Of a stretch of DNA of 64,000 bases, positions 26,258 through 35,046 are shown in pieces (positions within the stretch are counted from its first letter, which is position 1; the number at the start of each line of letters is the position of its first letter). The notes beneath the pieces are model-generated. The model worked only from the letters and a program-made list of their open reading frames with translations, made no database searches and was not told the origin of the DNA. This DNA comes from Gammaproteobacteria bacterium UBA7310 (GTDB lineage: Bacteria; Pseudomonadota; Gammaproteobacteria; Pseudomonadales; Ketobacteraceae): the NCBI GenBank assembly GCA_002471665.1, contig DKQK01000026.1:4750-68749 (forward strand), read 5' to 3'. The position numbers and the translations under genes are program-made.

Positions 26258-27133
26258 CTATGGCGTGTTGGGGCGGTAAAACAAGCGCCCCACGGTGTTC
26301 AACGCCCAGGGTGTCAAGCTGACTTTGATGGTGCGGTTAAACAAGCGGTCGGGCAACAGGCGTCGTGCCAGTAGAAAGGCTTTGGCATCGCTACCGGTGG
26401 CATAGCGCAATTGGGTGCTGCCTTCGGTTGCAGCCCGCCAGATGGTTTTGGCGGCCGCTTTGCTGTCGCCGCCGGCGGGCCCGATCGCATCCATCACCGC
26501 AAACACTTTTTGAGTGTAACGCTCATACGCCTTAACGCCGGTACGGTTTTGCCGCTCGCTGGAACGACCAAAAAAATGCGTGTTGGTGGCACCGGGTTCA
26601 ATCAGCTTCACGTTGATATTAAAATTTTCCAATTCGTATATCAGCGTTTCGGTAAAACCTTCCACGGCAAATTTACTAGCATTGTAGACGCTGTACAGTG
26701 GCAGCGGGAACCGTCCTACCATACTGGCCACATTAATCAGGGTGCCGTGGTTGCGGCTGCGAAAGTGTGGCAACACAGCGCGACACACTTCCATCAGCCC
26801 GAATACATTGGTATCGAACTGCCGCAGAATCTGCTCGCGATCCAGCGTTTCGAAGGCGCCCATCAGTGCGTAACCTGCGTTATTGACCACCACATCGATA
26901 TAGCCGAATTCATCCAGGGTGGATTGCACCGCCTGCTGAATTGAGTTGACATCGGTCACGTCCAGGGGCGGGCAGATTACATTCTGCAATTGATTGAGCT
27001 CGGTTTCGGCACCGGGATTGCGCATGGTGGCGGCCACATTCCAGCCCTTGCTCTGGAACAGTTTTGCCGTCTCCCGGCCAATGCCGGATGAACAACCGGT
27101 AATGAAAACAGTGTTGTGGGGTTTTGGATTCAT
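26258..27133 (-). CDS. Short-chain dehydrogenase/reductase
   Basis: This 291-residue classical SDR has the cofactor motif TGCSSGIG (12-19), NNAG (84-87), catalytic Ser137 (NVASMVG) and the YxxxK pair Tyr150/Lys154 (YSVYNASKF). The residues after the glycine motif (MRNP, basic Arg) suggest NADP(H). The C-terminal extension resembles SDRs acting on steroids, retinoids or long alcohols. It is the last gene of an apparent operon oxygenase-P450-SDR, starting 23 bases after the P450 stop, so it may oxidise an alcohol made by the P450. Confidence 0.9.
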   Translation of the reverse strand: MNPKPHNTVFITGCSSGIGRETAKLFQSKGWNVAATMRNPGAETELNQLQNVICPPLDVTDVNSIQQAVQSTLDEFGYIDVVVNNAGYALMGAFETLDREQILRQFDTNVFGLMEVCRAVLPHFRSRNHGTLINVASMVGRFPLPLYSVYNASKFAVEGFTETLIYELENFNINVKLIEPGATNTHFFGRSSERQNRTGVKAYERYTQKVFAVMDAIGPAGGDSKAAAKTIWRAATEGSTQLRYATGSDAKAFLLARRLLPDRLFNRTIKVSLTPWALNTVGRLFYRPNTP

Positions 27134-27156
27134 GCTGGTTCCTTACTGCTGATGCA

Positions 27157-28521
27157 TTAATTCTGCAAGCGGATGAGCTTGACTGGTAAGCCGTCTGCCG
27201 GGTTGGGTAGCGTGGTGAAGTTAATCGGCATGTGGTAGTGCCGGGGCACTTGCCAGCGATAGTTCAATAATACTTGATGCATAATGGTTTTGATCTGCAG
27301 CTCCGCGAAATGCAGGCCAATGCATTTATGGGCGCCGCCGCCAAACGGAACGTATTGATAGGGGTGTTGTTGCGCTTTGTCCACTGTGTTGCCAAAGCGC
27401 TCGGGATCAAATTGCTGTGCATTGGGCCAATACTTTTCCATATGGTGAGTGACAAAGGGGCTGACAATGACAAAGGTGTCTTCCGGTATGGTGACGTCGT
27501 TGAATTGCACCGGTTTCACCGTGCGCCGCGGAATACCGTGCACCGGCGGCATCAGACGCAGCGCCTCTTTCATCACTTTTTCAATGCCGGTGAGGCGATC
27601 CAGATCTGCATAGTCCGCAGCCGGTTTGTTCAGCGCCAGGGATTCCTCGCGCAGCGTCTGCTGCCAGTGGGGATGTTTGGCCAGATAATAGAACATGGCA
27701 CAGAGGGTGAGGGTGGAGGTGTCGTGGGCTGCCATCATTAAAAAGATCATATGGTTGACCACGTCAGCGTCGCTGAAACGCCGGCCATTTTCATCCTGCG
27801 CCAGACACAATTGGCTGAACAGATCCGACCCCGGGTTGCGGCGTCGCTCCACCACCCGGGATGAGAAGAACTGTTCGAGTTTGTTACGGGCTTTCAAGCC
27901 CTTGTGCCAGCGGCCACCCGGCACCGGATAGCGGATCAGGGCGGTTCCCGCCAGCACACAATCCACAAAAGCCTGATTGATGGCATCGGCTTCCGGGCCC
28001 AGCCGTTCACCCATGAAAACTTCGGTGGCGATGTTCAATGTCATTTGTTTGAAGTGGGGCAGCACGGCAAAGTTTTTTCGGCTGCGGCCGTCACACCAAG
28101 TGTTAAGGCTCCCTTGGATGACGGGATTCATACGCCCCACATACTGCATCAGTGCCTGTTTTTTGAAAGCGGCCTGCATGATGCCGCGGTGAAACCGGTG
28201 TTCATCGAAATCCAGTAGCATGATGCCGCGTTTAAAAAACTGACCAATGAAGAAATCCCAGCCACGGGCATTGGAAAAGGCTTTTTCCCGATCCAGCAGC
28301 ACCCGTTTGTTGGCGTCGGGGCCCACCATTACCACGGCGGTCATACCAAAAATGGATAGCCAGAAGACCGGGCCATGCTTGCTTTCAAAGCGTAACGCGG
28401 TTTCCACCGGTCGATACAGAAAATCCAGGCTGTGGCCCACTAAGGGCAGCCCCTTCTCGCCGGGCAGGGTGTTTTTCAGGCGTTGGCCGGCACGCTGGTC
28501 TGCAATAAGGTCGAGTATCAT
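27157..28521 (-). CDS. Cytochrome P450
   Basis: The 454-residue protein has no N-terminal membrane anchor, so it is soluble. It has the I-helix oxygen-activation motif AAHDTST (264-270), ExxR at Glu319-Arg322 (KEALRLMPP), the PERF segment (FDPERFG) and the heme loop FGGGAHKCIG with the thiolate ligand Cys400. No ferredoxin or reductase gene lies nearby, so electrons must come from elsewhere. The opening PGEKGLPLVGHSLDFL looks more like P450s for sterols, retinoids or fatty substrates than like CYP153 alkane hydroxylases; the substrate is inferred only weakly. Confidence 0.95.
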   Translation of the reverse strand: MILDLIADQRAGQRLKNTLPGEKGLPLVGHSLDFLYRPVETALRFESKHGPVFWLSIFGMTAVVMVGPDANKRVLLDREKAFSNARGWDFFIGQFFKRGIMLLDFDEHRFHRGIMQAAFKKQALMQYVGRMNPVIQGSLNTWCDGRSRKNFAVLPHFKQMTLNIATEVFMGERLGPEADAINQAFVDCVLAGTALIRYPVPGGRWHKGLKARNKLEQFFSSRVVERRRNPGSDLFSQLCLAQDENGRRFSDADVVNHMIFLMMAAHDTSTLTLCAMFYYLAKHPHWQQTLREESLALNKPAADYADLDRLTGIEKVMKEALRLMPPVHGIPRRTVKPVQFNDVTIPEDTFVIVSPFVTHHMEKYWPNAQQFDPERFGNTVDKAQQHPYQYVPFGGGAHKCIGLHFAELQIKTIMHQVLLNYRWQVPRHYHMPINFTTLPNPADGLPVKLIRLQN

Positions 28522-28551
28522 TTTTATGCTCCGTCTACGGCTCGTCCCGGA

Positions 28552-29778
28552 TTAAAGGTGTGCGGGGTGGTCTGAATCGGGGTTGATAATGGTGTGATCC
28601 TGTTCCCCAAACATGGAGGCCAGCATGGCCAATTGCGCTTTGCGCCCATTGCGTTGTTGGTGTTGACGCAGGCCCGGCACGAAATGTCGGGCACTGTAAC
28701 CCAGTGCCCGGGGTACATTGGACACCAGGGGATACCAGGGCAGCCCCAGTTCCTCGAAACCCAGTTCCTGCATTTTGCTTTGGCCGAGGAAATAGTGGCT
28801 CATACCCAGGTGCTGATGGTAGGACAACCTGCGGCGCAGGGATTGCAGGTTTGGAAAACGGCGTGCCAAGGGCTCCCGTGCCAGGGCGAGGGCCAGTTCG
28901 CGGCTGGTGGCGTCGGGTTTGCTTTGGGTCATGTAGGTGTGGTTGAGCAATACAAAGCCGTCGCTTTCGGATTGCACCAGCCATTTTTCTTCCACGCCCA
29001 TCAGCCAACACGCGTAGGACCACAGATGAATAACCGCCTTGGATTCACGCGGTAATACCGGCATCCCCAGTTTACGCAGACCCACCAGCATCACCACGCT
29101 GAAGCCCAGGTAAGTGGCCACCATATCAATCTGGCTCAAGGGTAAACCCCAACGGCCGTGATCCCAGTCCGGGCGCCGATCCAGGCCACGGCGCACCAGG
29201 GCATGTACCAATCGCACCTCCAGCGTGGTGCGGTAACCGGGGCCAACAGGTTGCAGCCCGCCGGGCTCAGTACAGTCGATCCACCATTTTCCGGTCTCTG
29301 CTACGCGTTGGGCGGTGCCCTTATTAAGCGCGCCGGTCATCACCAGGGATTGATTGAAGCCCGACAACAGGTAGCCACCCATCAGGGCCAGGTCACGCAG
29401 TACATAGCCGGCGGCAATGCCCAGGCCATGGGTAAAGCGCACGCCCTCTTCCACAAGGTCGAAATCGATCCAGGAGGGCGGCTGCTGCAGGGTGGCAAAA
29501 AAGCCCTCAATGGCTGCAGGTGCCTGGTGCAGATTTCCCTGCCGGATCGCCTGTTGCACTTGATGCTTGCGCTGACGGGTGTCCGCCTCGAACATCCAGG
29601 CCACCAGGTCGTCCATGGGTTTGTCGCCATCCCACAGGGCCTGGGTCACCGCCTGATATTCGCTTCGGGAAGGGGACAGTTCACGTCCCAGAATGGCTTT
29701 CAGCCAGGCGGGGGTGGGCTTTTGCGCTTTTTCAAAGGGGCGCGCACGGGTGGGTATTGGGGTTTCCGCTTGATTCAT
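28552..29778 (-). CDS. DUF2236 / MpaB-Lcp family oxygenase
   Basis: The 408-residue protein matches the MpaB/latex-clearing-protein catalytic family in its central part: VRFTHGLGIAAGYVLRDLAL (about 119-138), then LNKGTAQRVAETGKWWIDC and GYRTTLEVRLVHALVRRGL, with conserved His and Arg residues expected near a heme. Characterised relatives (rubber oxygenase Lcp, fungal MpaB) cleave or oxidise polyisoprenoid chains. It is first in the operon with P450 and SDR and is divergent from tetR. Its operator and promoter lie directly upstream. An isoprenoid or lipid substrate is inference. Confidence 0.85.
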   Translation of the reverse strand: MNQAETPIPTRARPFEKAQKPTPAWLKAILGRELSPSRSEYQAVTQALWDGDKPMDDLVAWMFEADTRQRKHQVQQAIRQGNLHQAPAAIEGFFATLQQPPSWIDFDLVEEGVRFTHGLGIAAGYVLRDLALMGGYLLSGFNQSLVMTGALNKGTAQRVAETGKWWIDCTEPGGLQPVGPGYRTTLEVRLVHALVRRGLDRRPDWDHGRWGLPLSQIDMVATYLGFSVVMLVGLRKLGMPVLPRESKAVIHLWSYACWLMGVEEKWLVQSESDGFVLLNHTYMTQSKPDATSRELALALAREPLARRFPNLQSLRRRLSYHQHLGMSHYFLGQSKMQELGFEELGLPWYPLVSNVPRALGYSARHFVPGLRQHQQRNGRKAQLAMLASMFGEQDHTIINPDSDHPAHL

Positions 29779-29812
29779 GATGGCCTCTCATCCAGCGTCT
29801 TGATGTTCCAGC

Positions 29813-29842
29813 AGAATAATGCGAATATTTATTCGCATTCAA
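29813..29842 (-). promoter_or_regulatory. Promoter of the oxygenase-P450-SDR operon
   Basis: Read on the minus strand, TTGAAT (29837-29842) and TATTCT (29813-29818) are separated by 18 bases. The perfect palindrome at 29818-29839 fills this spacer, so a bound repressor would block polymerase. Confidence 0.6.
29818..29839. promoter_or_regulatory. Palindromic operator, probable TetR site
   Basis: AATGCGAATA (29818-29827) and TATTCGCATT (29830-29839) are perfect inverted repeats separated by two bases, giving a 22-bp palindrome. A further half-like ATTCGC follows at 29842-29847. It lies between the divergent oxygenase gene and tetR, the usual position for a TetR operator controlling both. Confidence 0.8.
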
Positions 29843-29866
29843 TTCGCGTTTACAGGGTAGATTGCT

Positions 29867-30451
29867 GTGCGGAAAAAGCCGAAACAGAAACGCTCCCGCC
29901 AGATGGTGGATGCCTTGATCGAGGCGACTGCCACGGCAATAGTGGAGCGGGGATTGGAAGGCATTACCACCCATCATATTGCGGAAACCGCTGGTGTCAG
30001 CGTGGGTTCCCTGTACCAGTACTTTGATGACAAAGAGGCGCTGGTGGAGGCCCTGGTGGACAAGCTCGCCAACGAGATTGCCCAGGCGTTGCTGCGCCTG
30101 CCCATGAGCCAGGATGGGGATTTACGCTGTAACGTGGCGCTGATTATCCAGTTCGGGTTTGGCTTGTTGAATTCACGGGATGGCTTGTATCTGGAACTGG
30201 TACGCAACTGGCACAGCCTGCCCACGGACCGGGTTATGGATATTTTACAGCAGAGTTTTATGGACCTGTCGCGGGTGTACTTTCTCAAGCACTATCAGAA
30301 TAATCCGATTCAGGATCTGCATGTTCGCATCTTTATTATTTCCAACAGTGTCATGTTTACCATGGTGCGGTTCATTGGCCAGCCGCAGATGATGACCCAG
30401 GAGGAGATCACCCGCGGATTGACCGATATGGTGGTGGGCTATCTGGAATAG
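29867..30451 (+). CDS. TetR/AcrR-family repressor
   Basis: The 194-residue protein has the TetR N-terminal helix-turn-helix (about 10-55, ALIEATATAIVERGLEGITTHHIAETAGVS followed by VGSLYQYFDDKEAL) and an all-helical ligand-binding C-terminal domain. The start is GTG at 29867 with a weak ribosome binding site. It is divergent from the oxygenase-P450-SDR operon across 88 bases containing a perfect palindrome, so it very likely represses that operon and itself. Its 3' end overlaps the convergent molybdoenzyme gene by 13 bases. Confidence 0.93.
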   Translation: MRKKPKQKRSRQMVDALIEATATAIVERGLEGITTHHIAETAGVSVGSLYQYFDDKEALVEALVDKLANEIAQALLRLPMSQDGDLRCNVALIIQFGFGLLNSRDGLYLELVRNWHSLPTDRVMDILQQSFMDLSRVYFLKHYQNNPIQDLHVRIFIISNSVMFTMVRFIGQPQMMTQEEITRGLTDMVVGYLE

Positions 30452-32574
30452 GCTTCCACCTCCACGTTGATGCCGGTCATATGGGCCTGATTGCTGAGTT
30501 TTTCAAAGCTACCGGGTCCGGTGGGCAACAGTTGGTTGACGTTGATGCCAGGGTATTGCTGCGCCACGTGCAGCCCCGCAGAGTGTTGATTGCCCCAGCC
30601 GTGGGTCATGGCTACCGTACCGGGCCGAAGGGTGTCATCAATTTTTACCCGGGCCTGCAAGTGTCCCCATTGATTGAACACACGGATCGGCTGACCCTCG
30701 GTGAGCTGGCGTTGCGCCGCATCTTGCGGCGACATGTGCAGTGGGTTTTCCTGTTGCTGTTCCCGCTTCAGCTCCGTCATGTTGTGATACCAACTGTTCT
30801 GCATGTAGTTGGTGCGCAGACTGATCAGCTTTAGTTGATTTGTGGGTTCTGAATTCAGCTCCTGAAACAAGCGATGGGCCTGCGCGATGGCCTCCTTGAA
30901 TAAGGCCGGGCAACAATCCACCTTTTTGTCTTCGGTTTGCAGCCAATCGGAATAGAACCGGCCAGTGCCGTTGTCCGGCAGGGTTATGGATTGGCCGGGT
31001 GCCGCTTTTAACTGGTCAATATCCAGGTCACTGTAGCGCAGCATGCGGTTGAGGCGGCCGAACGGGTTGGGTTGGTGGTCGCCATCAAATAGCGAATGCA
31101 GGCCCATGGCCTGTTCCAGTTTGCCCAGTATCCACCATTCCGGCTTGCGTTCTGCCGCAGGCGGCACCACTGCCTCGGTGTATTGCACATAAGGCTGGTA
31201 CTGCATACCCAGGCCACAGATATTGATGTCCGGACGTTCCAGCATATCGGTACAGGGCAATAGGTAATCTGCGTATTCGGCGCTGGCATTGCGAACCAAA
31301 TCCAGCACAATAATCAGCTCCAGTTGCCCAAAGGCTTCACGCAACTGTTGTTCTCCGGCCATGGACAGCAGTGGATTACCGGCAATGATGAACAGGGCCC
31401 GGATGGGGTTACTGTCCCGCAGAATCATGTCCGCTAACAGGTTGCCTGGGAGGGCGCCGCGAATGGTGCGCAGTTCACCATGCTCGGATTGGAAAAAGAT
31501 CGAGTCCGCAGACAGATTGTGCATTGCCCCGGCTTTGGCCGCCGGGTAGAAGCCCAGGCCGTAGAGATTACCTCCGGGTTTATCCAGATTGCCGGTTACA
31601 AAACTCAGCATCTGCAATAGCCAATAACACAGGGTGCCCTGGCGCCCCATGTTAACCCCGGTGGACATGTGCACGCAGGCGGATTCGGCGCGCGCGAACT
31701 CAATGGCCGTTTGCCGGATCAGGGCCGCATCCAGACCGGTGACATCGGCCACGGATTGCGCACTGTAAGGTGCAATGAAGGCCCGCAATCCAGCGATGTG
31801 CTTGCCATGCTCGGCCAGCACTGATTCATCGAACCCAACCTGCTGATCAATTTCATGCAGCAGGGCCGCCATCAGGTATAGATCTGTATCGGGCTTGATC
31901 TGCAATACATCGCCGGTGGCCGCGGTGGCGGATTCAATACGACGGGGATTGATAAAGCGGATGGTGGCGCCGTTACTGCGGGCGTTCTTCAGCTGTGCCA
32001 TGGGGTTGGCCATGGAGACGAACGACATATGGGAGACTTTTGGGTTCTCACCAAAAATCAGGGCATAGCGGGTGCGGGACAGGTCGGGGATCGGATGCAG
32101 CGTGCTGGTGCCGAAAACGGCTTCCGCCCCGGCAAACTTATTGCTGCAATCCTGGGTGCCCGAATTGAACAGACGGCGGGTTCCCAGTTGGGTGAAGAGG
32201 GAGCCGATCGCCTGACTGCCCAGGGCATTAAAGGCCGTGGGGTTGCCGATATAGCCTGCGATGGCATCATTGCCGTATTGTTGCCGAATGGATTGCAGCT
32301 TATGGGCGATGTCGGCAATGGCCTGATCCCAATCCAACTCCACAAAGTGGCCGGCTTCGGCCTTGCTGTTGCTGCGTTTCATGGGAACATTAAGCCGATC
32401 CGGATCCTGGTGAATGGCCTGGTAATGGATACCCTTGTGACAGGCAAAACCCCGGCTTACCGGATGCTGGCGATCCGGTGCCAGTTTGATCAACCTGTTG
32501 TTCTCATCCAGTTCAGCGATGAGGGCGCAGGAGGGTTCGCATACTCGACAAAAAGTGTGGTGTGTTTTGGTCAT
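30439..32574 (-). CDS. Molybdopterin oxidoreductase (DMSO reductase family), copy 1
   Basis: This 711-residue enzyme is of the Mo-bis-MGD family. An N-terminal [4Fe-4S] site is formed by Cys9, Cys12, Cys16 and Cys45 (FCRVCEPSC...FACHKG). Cys143 in GTQDCSNKF occupies the position of the molybdenum ligand in formate dehydrogenase-like members. A C-terminal molydopterin-binding domain contains the MSPQDAAQRQLTEG and AMTHGWGNQHSAG motifs. No twin-arginine signal is present, so it is cytoplasmic. It overlaps copy 2 by four bases. No iron-sulfur or membrane partner subunit is encoded here, so electron donor and substrate are unknown. Confidence 0.9.
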   Translation of the reverse strand: MTKTHHTFCRVCEPSCALIAELDENNRLIKLAPDRQHPVSRGFACHKGIHYQAIHQDPDRLNVPMKRSNSKAEAGHFVELDWDQAIADIAHKLQSIRQQYGNDAIAGYIGNPTAFNALGSQAIGSLFTQLGTRRLFNSGTQDCSNKFAGAEAVFGTSTLHPIPDLSRTRYALIFGENPKVSHMSFVSMANPMAQLKNARSNGATIRFINPRRIESATAATGDVLQIKPDTDLYLMAALLHEIDQQVGFDESVLAEHGKHIAGLRAFIAPYSAQSVADVTGLDAALIRQTAIEFARAESACVHMSTGVNMGRQGTLCYWLLQMLSFVTGNLDKPGGNLYGLGFYPAAKAGAMHNLSADSIFFQSEHGELRTIRGALPGNLLADMILRDSNPIRALFIIAGNPLLSMAGEQQLREAFGQLELIIVLDLVRNASAEYADYLLPCTDMLERPDINICGLGMQYQPYVQYTEAVVPPAAERKPEWWILGKLEQAMGLHSLFDGDHQPNPFGRLNRMLRYSDLDIDQLKAAPGQSITLPDNGTGRFYSDWLQTEDKKVDCCPALFKEAIAQAHRLFQELNSEPTNQLKLISLRTNYMQNSWYHNMTELKREQQQENPLHMSPQDAAQRQLTEGQPIRVFNQWGHLQARVKIDDTLRPGTVAMTHGWGNQHSAGLHVAQQYPGINVNQLLPTGPGSFEKLSNQAHMTGINVEVEAYSR

Positions 32575-34949
32575 GGTGATACCGTGGCATGGGTTTGCTT
32601 GGTGGTTGCGGGCGAAGGGGCACGTTGCACGCGCACAGGAACGCCGTTGATTACCGCCATTCCGGTAAGCCCGTCCACCAGCTTATGGTCGGTGATATCG
32701 TTCATGCTGACACCGGCTTTGCGGGAGGCATTGGCCAGGTTGGTGCCCTGTCGATGATGGCCCCAACCGTGGGGCATGCTGACCACGCCGGGCATGATAT
32801 CGTCGCTTACCCACAGAGGCAGCACCACTTTGCCGGTGGCCGATGCCACGGTAACGGTGGCACCATCCTGTAACCCCAGGCGCTGCGCATCCACTGTGGA
32901 CATCATCAAGTCACAGCGGTTCTTGCCCTTGATCAGCCGTCTGCTGTTGTGCATCCAGGAATTATTGCAACGCAGATGGCGGCGGCCGATCAACAACAAT
33001 TCATGCGCGGCACCGGGCAACGGCAGGTTCGCCAGCAGCCGTTGCAAATCCTGCATAAACAGGGGTGGCGCCAGATCAACTTTTTTATCCCGGGTGAATA
33101 TGCGATGGGTCAGCATGGGGTGCAATGGCCCCAGGTCCACTCCATGGGGGTGCTGTTTCAGCTCCCGTAAATCCAGTTTGGGAAACGGTATTGGGCTGTC
33201 GTCAGTCAGGTTACCGTAGGCCGATGATTGCAAGGCTTTGTTGAGCGCTGGCAGGCGGTGGGTAACGGCACGGGCAGAGCGCGCGGCTTTGGCTTTCAAG
33301 GCATTGGTAAGCGTGTTTTTCCCCAGCCACTGTAGCAGTTGATATACACCCGGTAAGCCCTTGCCATACGGGCCCAGTTTGATCAGCCAGTCCAGCATGC
33401 CTTCATCAGTGAGTCGTTCAATAAGCGCCAGCCTGGATTTGGCAGCCAGGGTTTTTATTAGTGAAGTCGATTCCAGTTGCGCGGTCAGGTGCGCCAGTAT
33501 TTGCCAATCGTGCAGGCTGTTGCCAGAGGGCTGCCATAACGGTGGGGAGTATTTTACCGTATTGCGAATGGCCACACTGTGCAGACCCAGTTCATAGTGA
33601 CCATGTTCCAGAGGGCCGGTAGGGGGCAGGATGATATCCGCATGTTTGGTGGTTTCATTCAGGTAAATATCGATGCTGACCATGTAATCCAATTGATGCA
33701 AAGCCTGCTCCAGCAATGTGCCGTTGGGAACCGACAGCACCGGATTGCCGGCGTGGGTAATCATGGCTTTGATTTGTCCATGGCCCGGGGTCAGGATTTC
33801 CTCTGCCATGGTGGCCACCGGCAGTTCACCGGCGAATTCCGGCAGCCCCCTGACCCGAGATCGCCAGCGATCAAAGCTGCCGGTTTCCCCCGCCAATGCC
33901 GCCAGCCCCACCAGATCAATGGCCGGCAGGGTAAACATGAGGCCGCCGGCTTTATCCAGGTTGCCGGTGACAATATTCAGGGCGTAAATCAGCCAGGCGT
34001 TGATGGAACTGAACTGGGAGGTGCTCACACCCACCCGCCCGTAGGCAATAGCCCGTGGTGCCCTGGCAAATTCCCGCGCCAGCCGCTCAATCGCCTCTTG
34101 GTCCACACCGGTAATGGCAGCGGCCAATGGAGGGCTGATTTGCCTTGCTGCTTGTTGCAATTGGTCGAGATTTTTCAGATAGCTGCGGGCGACGCCATCA
34201 CTGTTGAGATGGTCTCGGAAGATAACGTGCAACAGCGCCAATAACAGTACAGCGTCGGTTCCCGGCCGGATAAAGTGGTGTTCGTCGGCGATGGTCGCCG
34301 ATTCGGTTTTGCGGGGATCCAGCACCACAAAGCGACCACCGCGTTTCTGCAATCGCTGCAGTCTGGTTTTGATATTGGGGGCGGTCATCACGCTGCCATT
34401 GGAGGCCAGGGGGTTGGCGCCCAGGCAGAGGAAGTAATCGGTGCGGTCAATATCCGGAATGGGGAAGTTGGCAAAGTGCCCGAACATTTCCTTACAGGCC
34501 AGCATGTGCGGCAATTGATCGCAGGAGGTGGCGGAGAAACGGGAGCGGGTGTGCAACGCCCTGATCAATGGCGCCAGCATCAACAACGCGCCATGGTTGT
34601 GCGCGGTTGGATTGCCCAGGTACAAACCTACTGCATCTTTGGAGTATTGCTGTTGTATGCGGCGCAGGTTGTTGCCGATTTCGTCGAACGCCTGTTGCCA
34701 CCCAATTTCCTGCCAGCCGTGTGCAGTCTTTTTCAGTGGTTTGCGCAATCGGTCGGGATCATTTTGCAGATCCTGCAGCGCCACGCCCTTGGGGCAGATA
34801 TGGCCTTCCGACAGGGGATCCTTCGCATCCCCTTTGATGGACAGTATGTGTCCGTTTCGATGCTCAATGACCAGTCCGCAGCTGGCTTCGCAGAGATTGC
34901 AGGTTCGATAATGGGTTTGCGTGCCCGTTTGGCGGGTTGCTATAACCAT
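32571..34949 (-). CDS. Molybdopterin oxidoreductase (DMSO reductase family), copy 2
   Basis: The protein has 792 residues from the ATG at 34949; an in-frame start at 35042 would add 31 residues of unlikely sequence before the iron-sulfur motif. The [4Fe-4S] ligands are Cys17, Cys20, Cys24 and Cys52 (TCNLCEASC...HICPKG), and Cys143 in ATSCDQLPHM is the presumed molybdenum ligand, at the same residue number as in copy 1. The C-terminal domain has VSMPHGWGHHRQGTNLANAS. It is paralogous to the downstream gene and translationally coupled to it by an ATGA overlap. No signal peptide is seen. Confidence 0.9.
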   Translation of the reverse strand: MVIATRQTGTQTHYRTCNLCEASCGLVIEHRNGHILSIKGDAKDPLSEGHICPKGVALQDLQNDPDRLRKPLKKTAHGWQEIGWQQAFDEIGNNLRRIQQQYSKDAVGLYLGNPTAHNHGALLMLAPLIRALHTRSRFSATSCDQLPHMLACKEMFGHFANFPIPDIDRTDYFLCLGANPLASNGSVMTAPNIKTRLQRLQKRGGRFVVLDPRKTESATIADEHHFIRPGTDAVLLLALLHVIFRDHLNSDGVARSYLKNLDQLQQAARQISPPLAAAITGVDQEAIERLAREFARAPRAIAYGRVGVSTSQFSSINAWLIYALNIVTGNLDKAGGLMFTLPAIDLVGLAALAGETGSFDRWRSRVRGLPEFAGELPVATMAEEILTPGHGQIKAMITHAGNPVLSVPNGTLLEQALHQLDYMVSIDIYLNETTKHADIILPPTGPLEHGHYELGLHSVAIRNTVKYSPPLWQPSGNSLHDWQILAHLTAQLESTSLIKTLAAKSRLALIERLTDEGMLDWLIKLGPYGKGLPGVYQLLQWLGKNTLTNALKAKAARSARAVTHRLPALNKALQSSAYGNLTDDSPIPFPKLDLRELKQHPHGVDLGPLHPMLTHRIFTRDKKVDLAPPLFMQDLQRLLANLPLPGAAHELLLIGRRHLRCNNSWMHNSRRLIKGKNRCDLMMSTVDAQRLGLQDGATVTVASATGKVVLPLWVSDDIMPGVVSMPHGWGHHRQGTNLANASRKAGVSMNDITDHKLVDGLTGMAVINGVPVRVQRAPSPATTKQTHATVSP

Positions 34950-35046
34950 GGCTGACAGTCCGTTTTTGTTCTTGTCTGGTTGTGACAGCCTCCTAAATGT
35001 GCAGTGGCAGTTCAATGCCCAAATATGACAAATTGAGCGCAAACAA

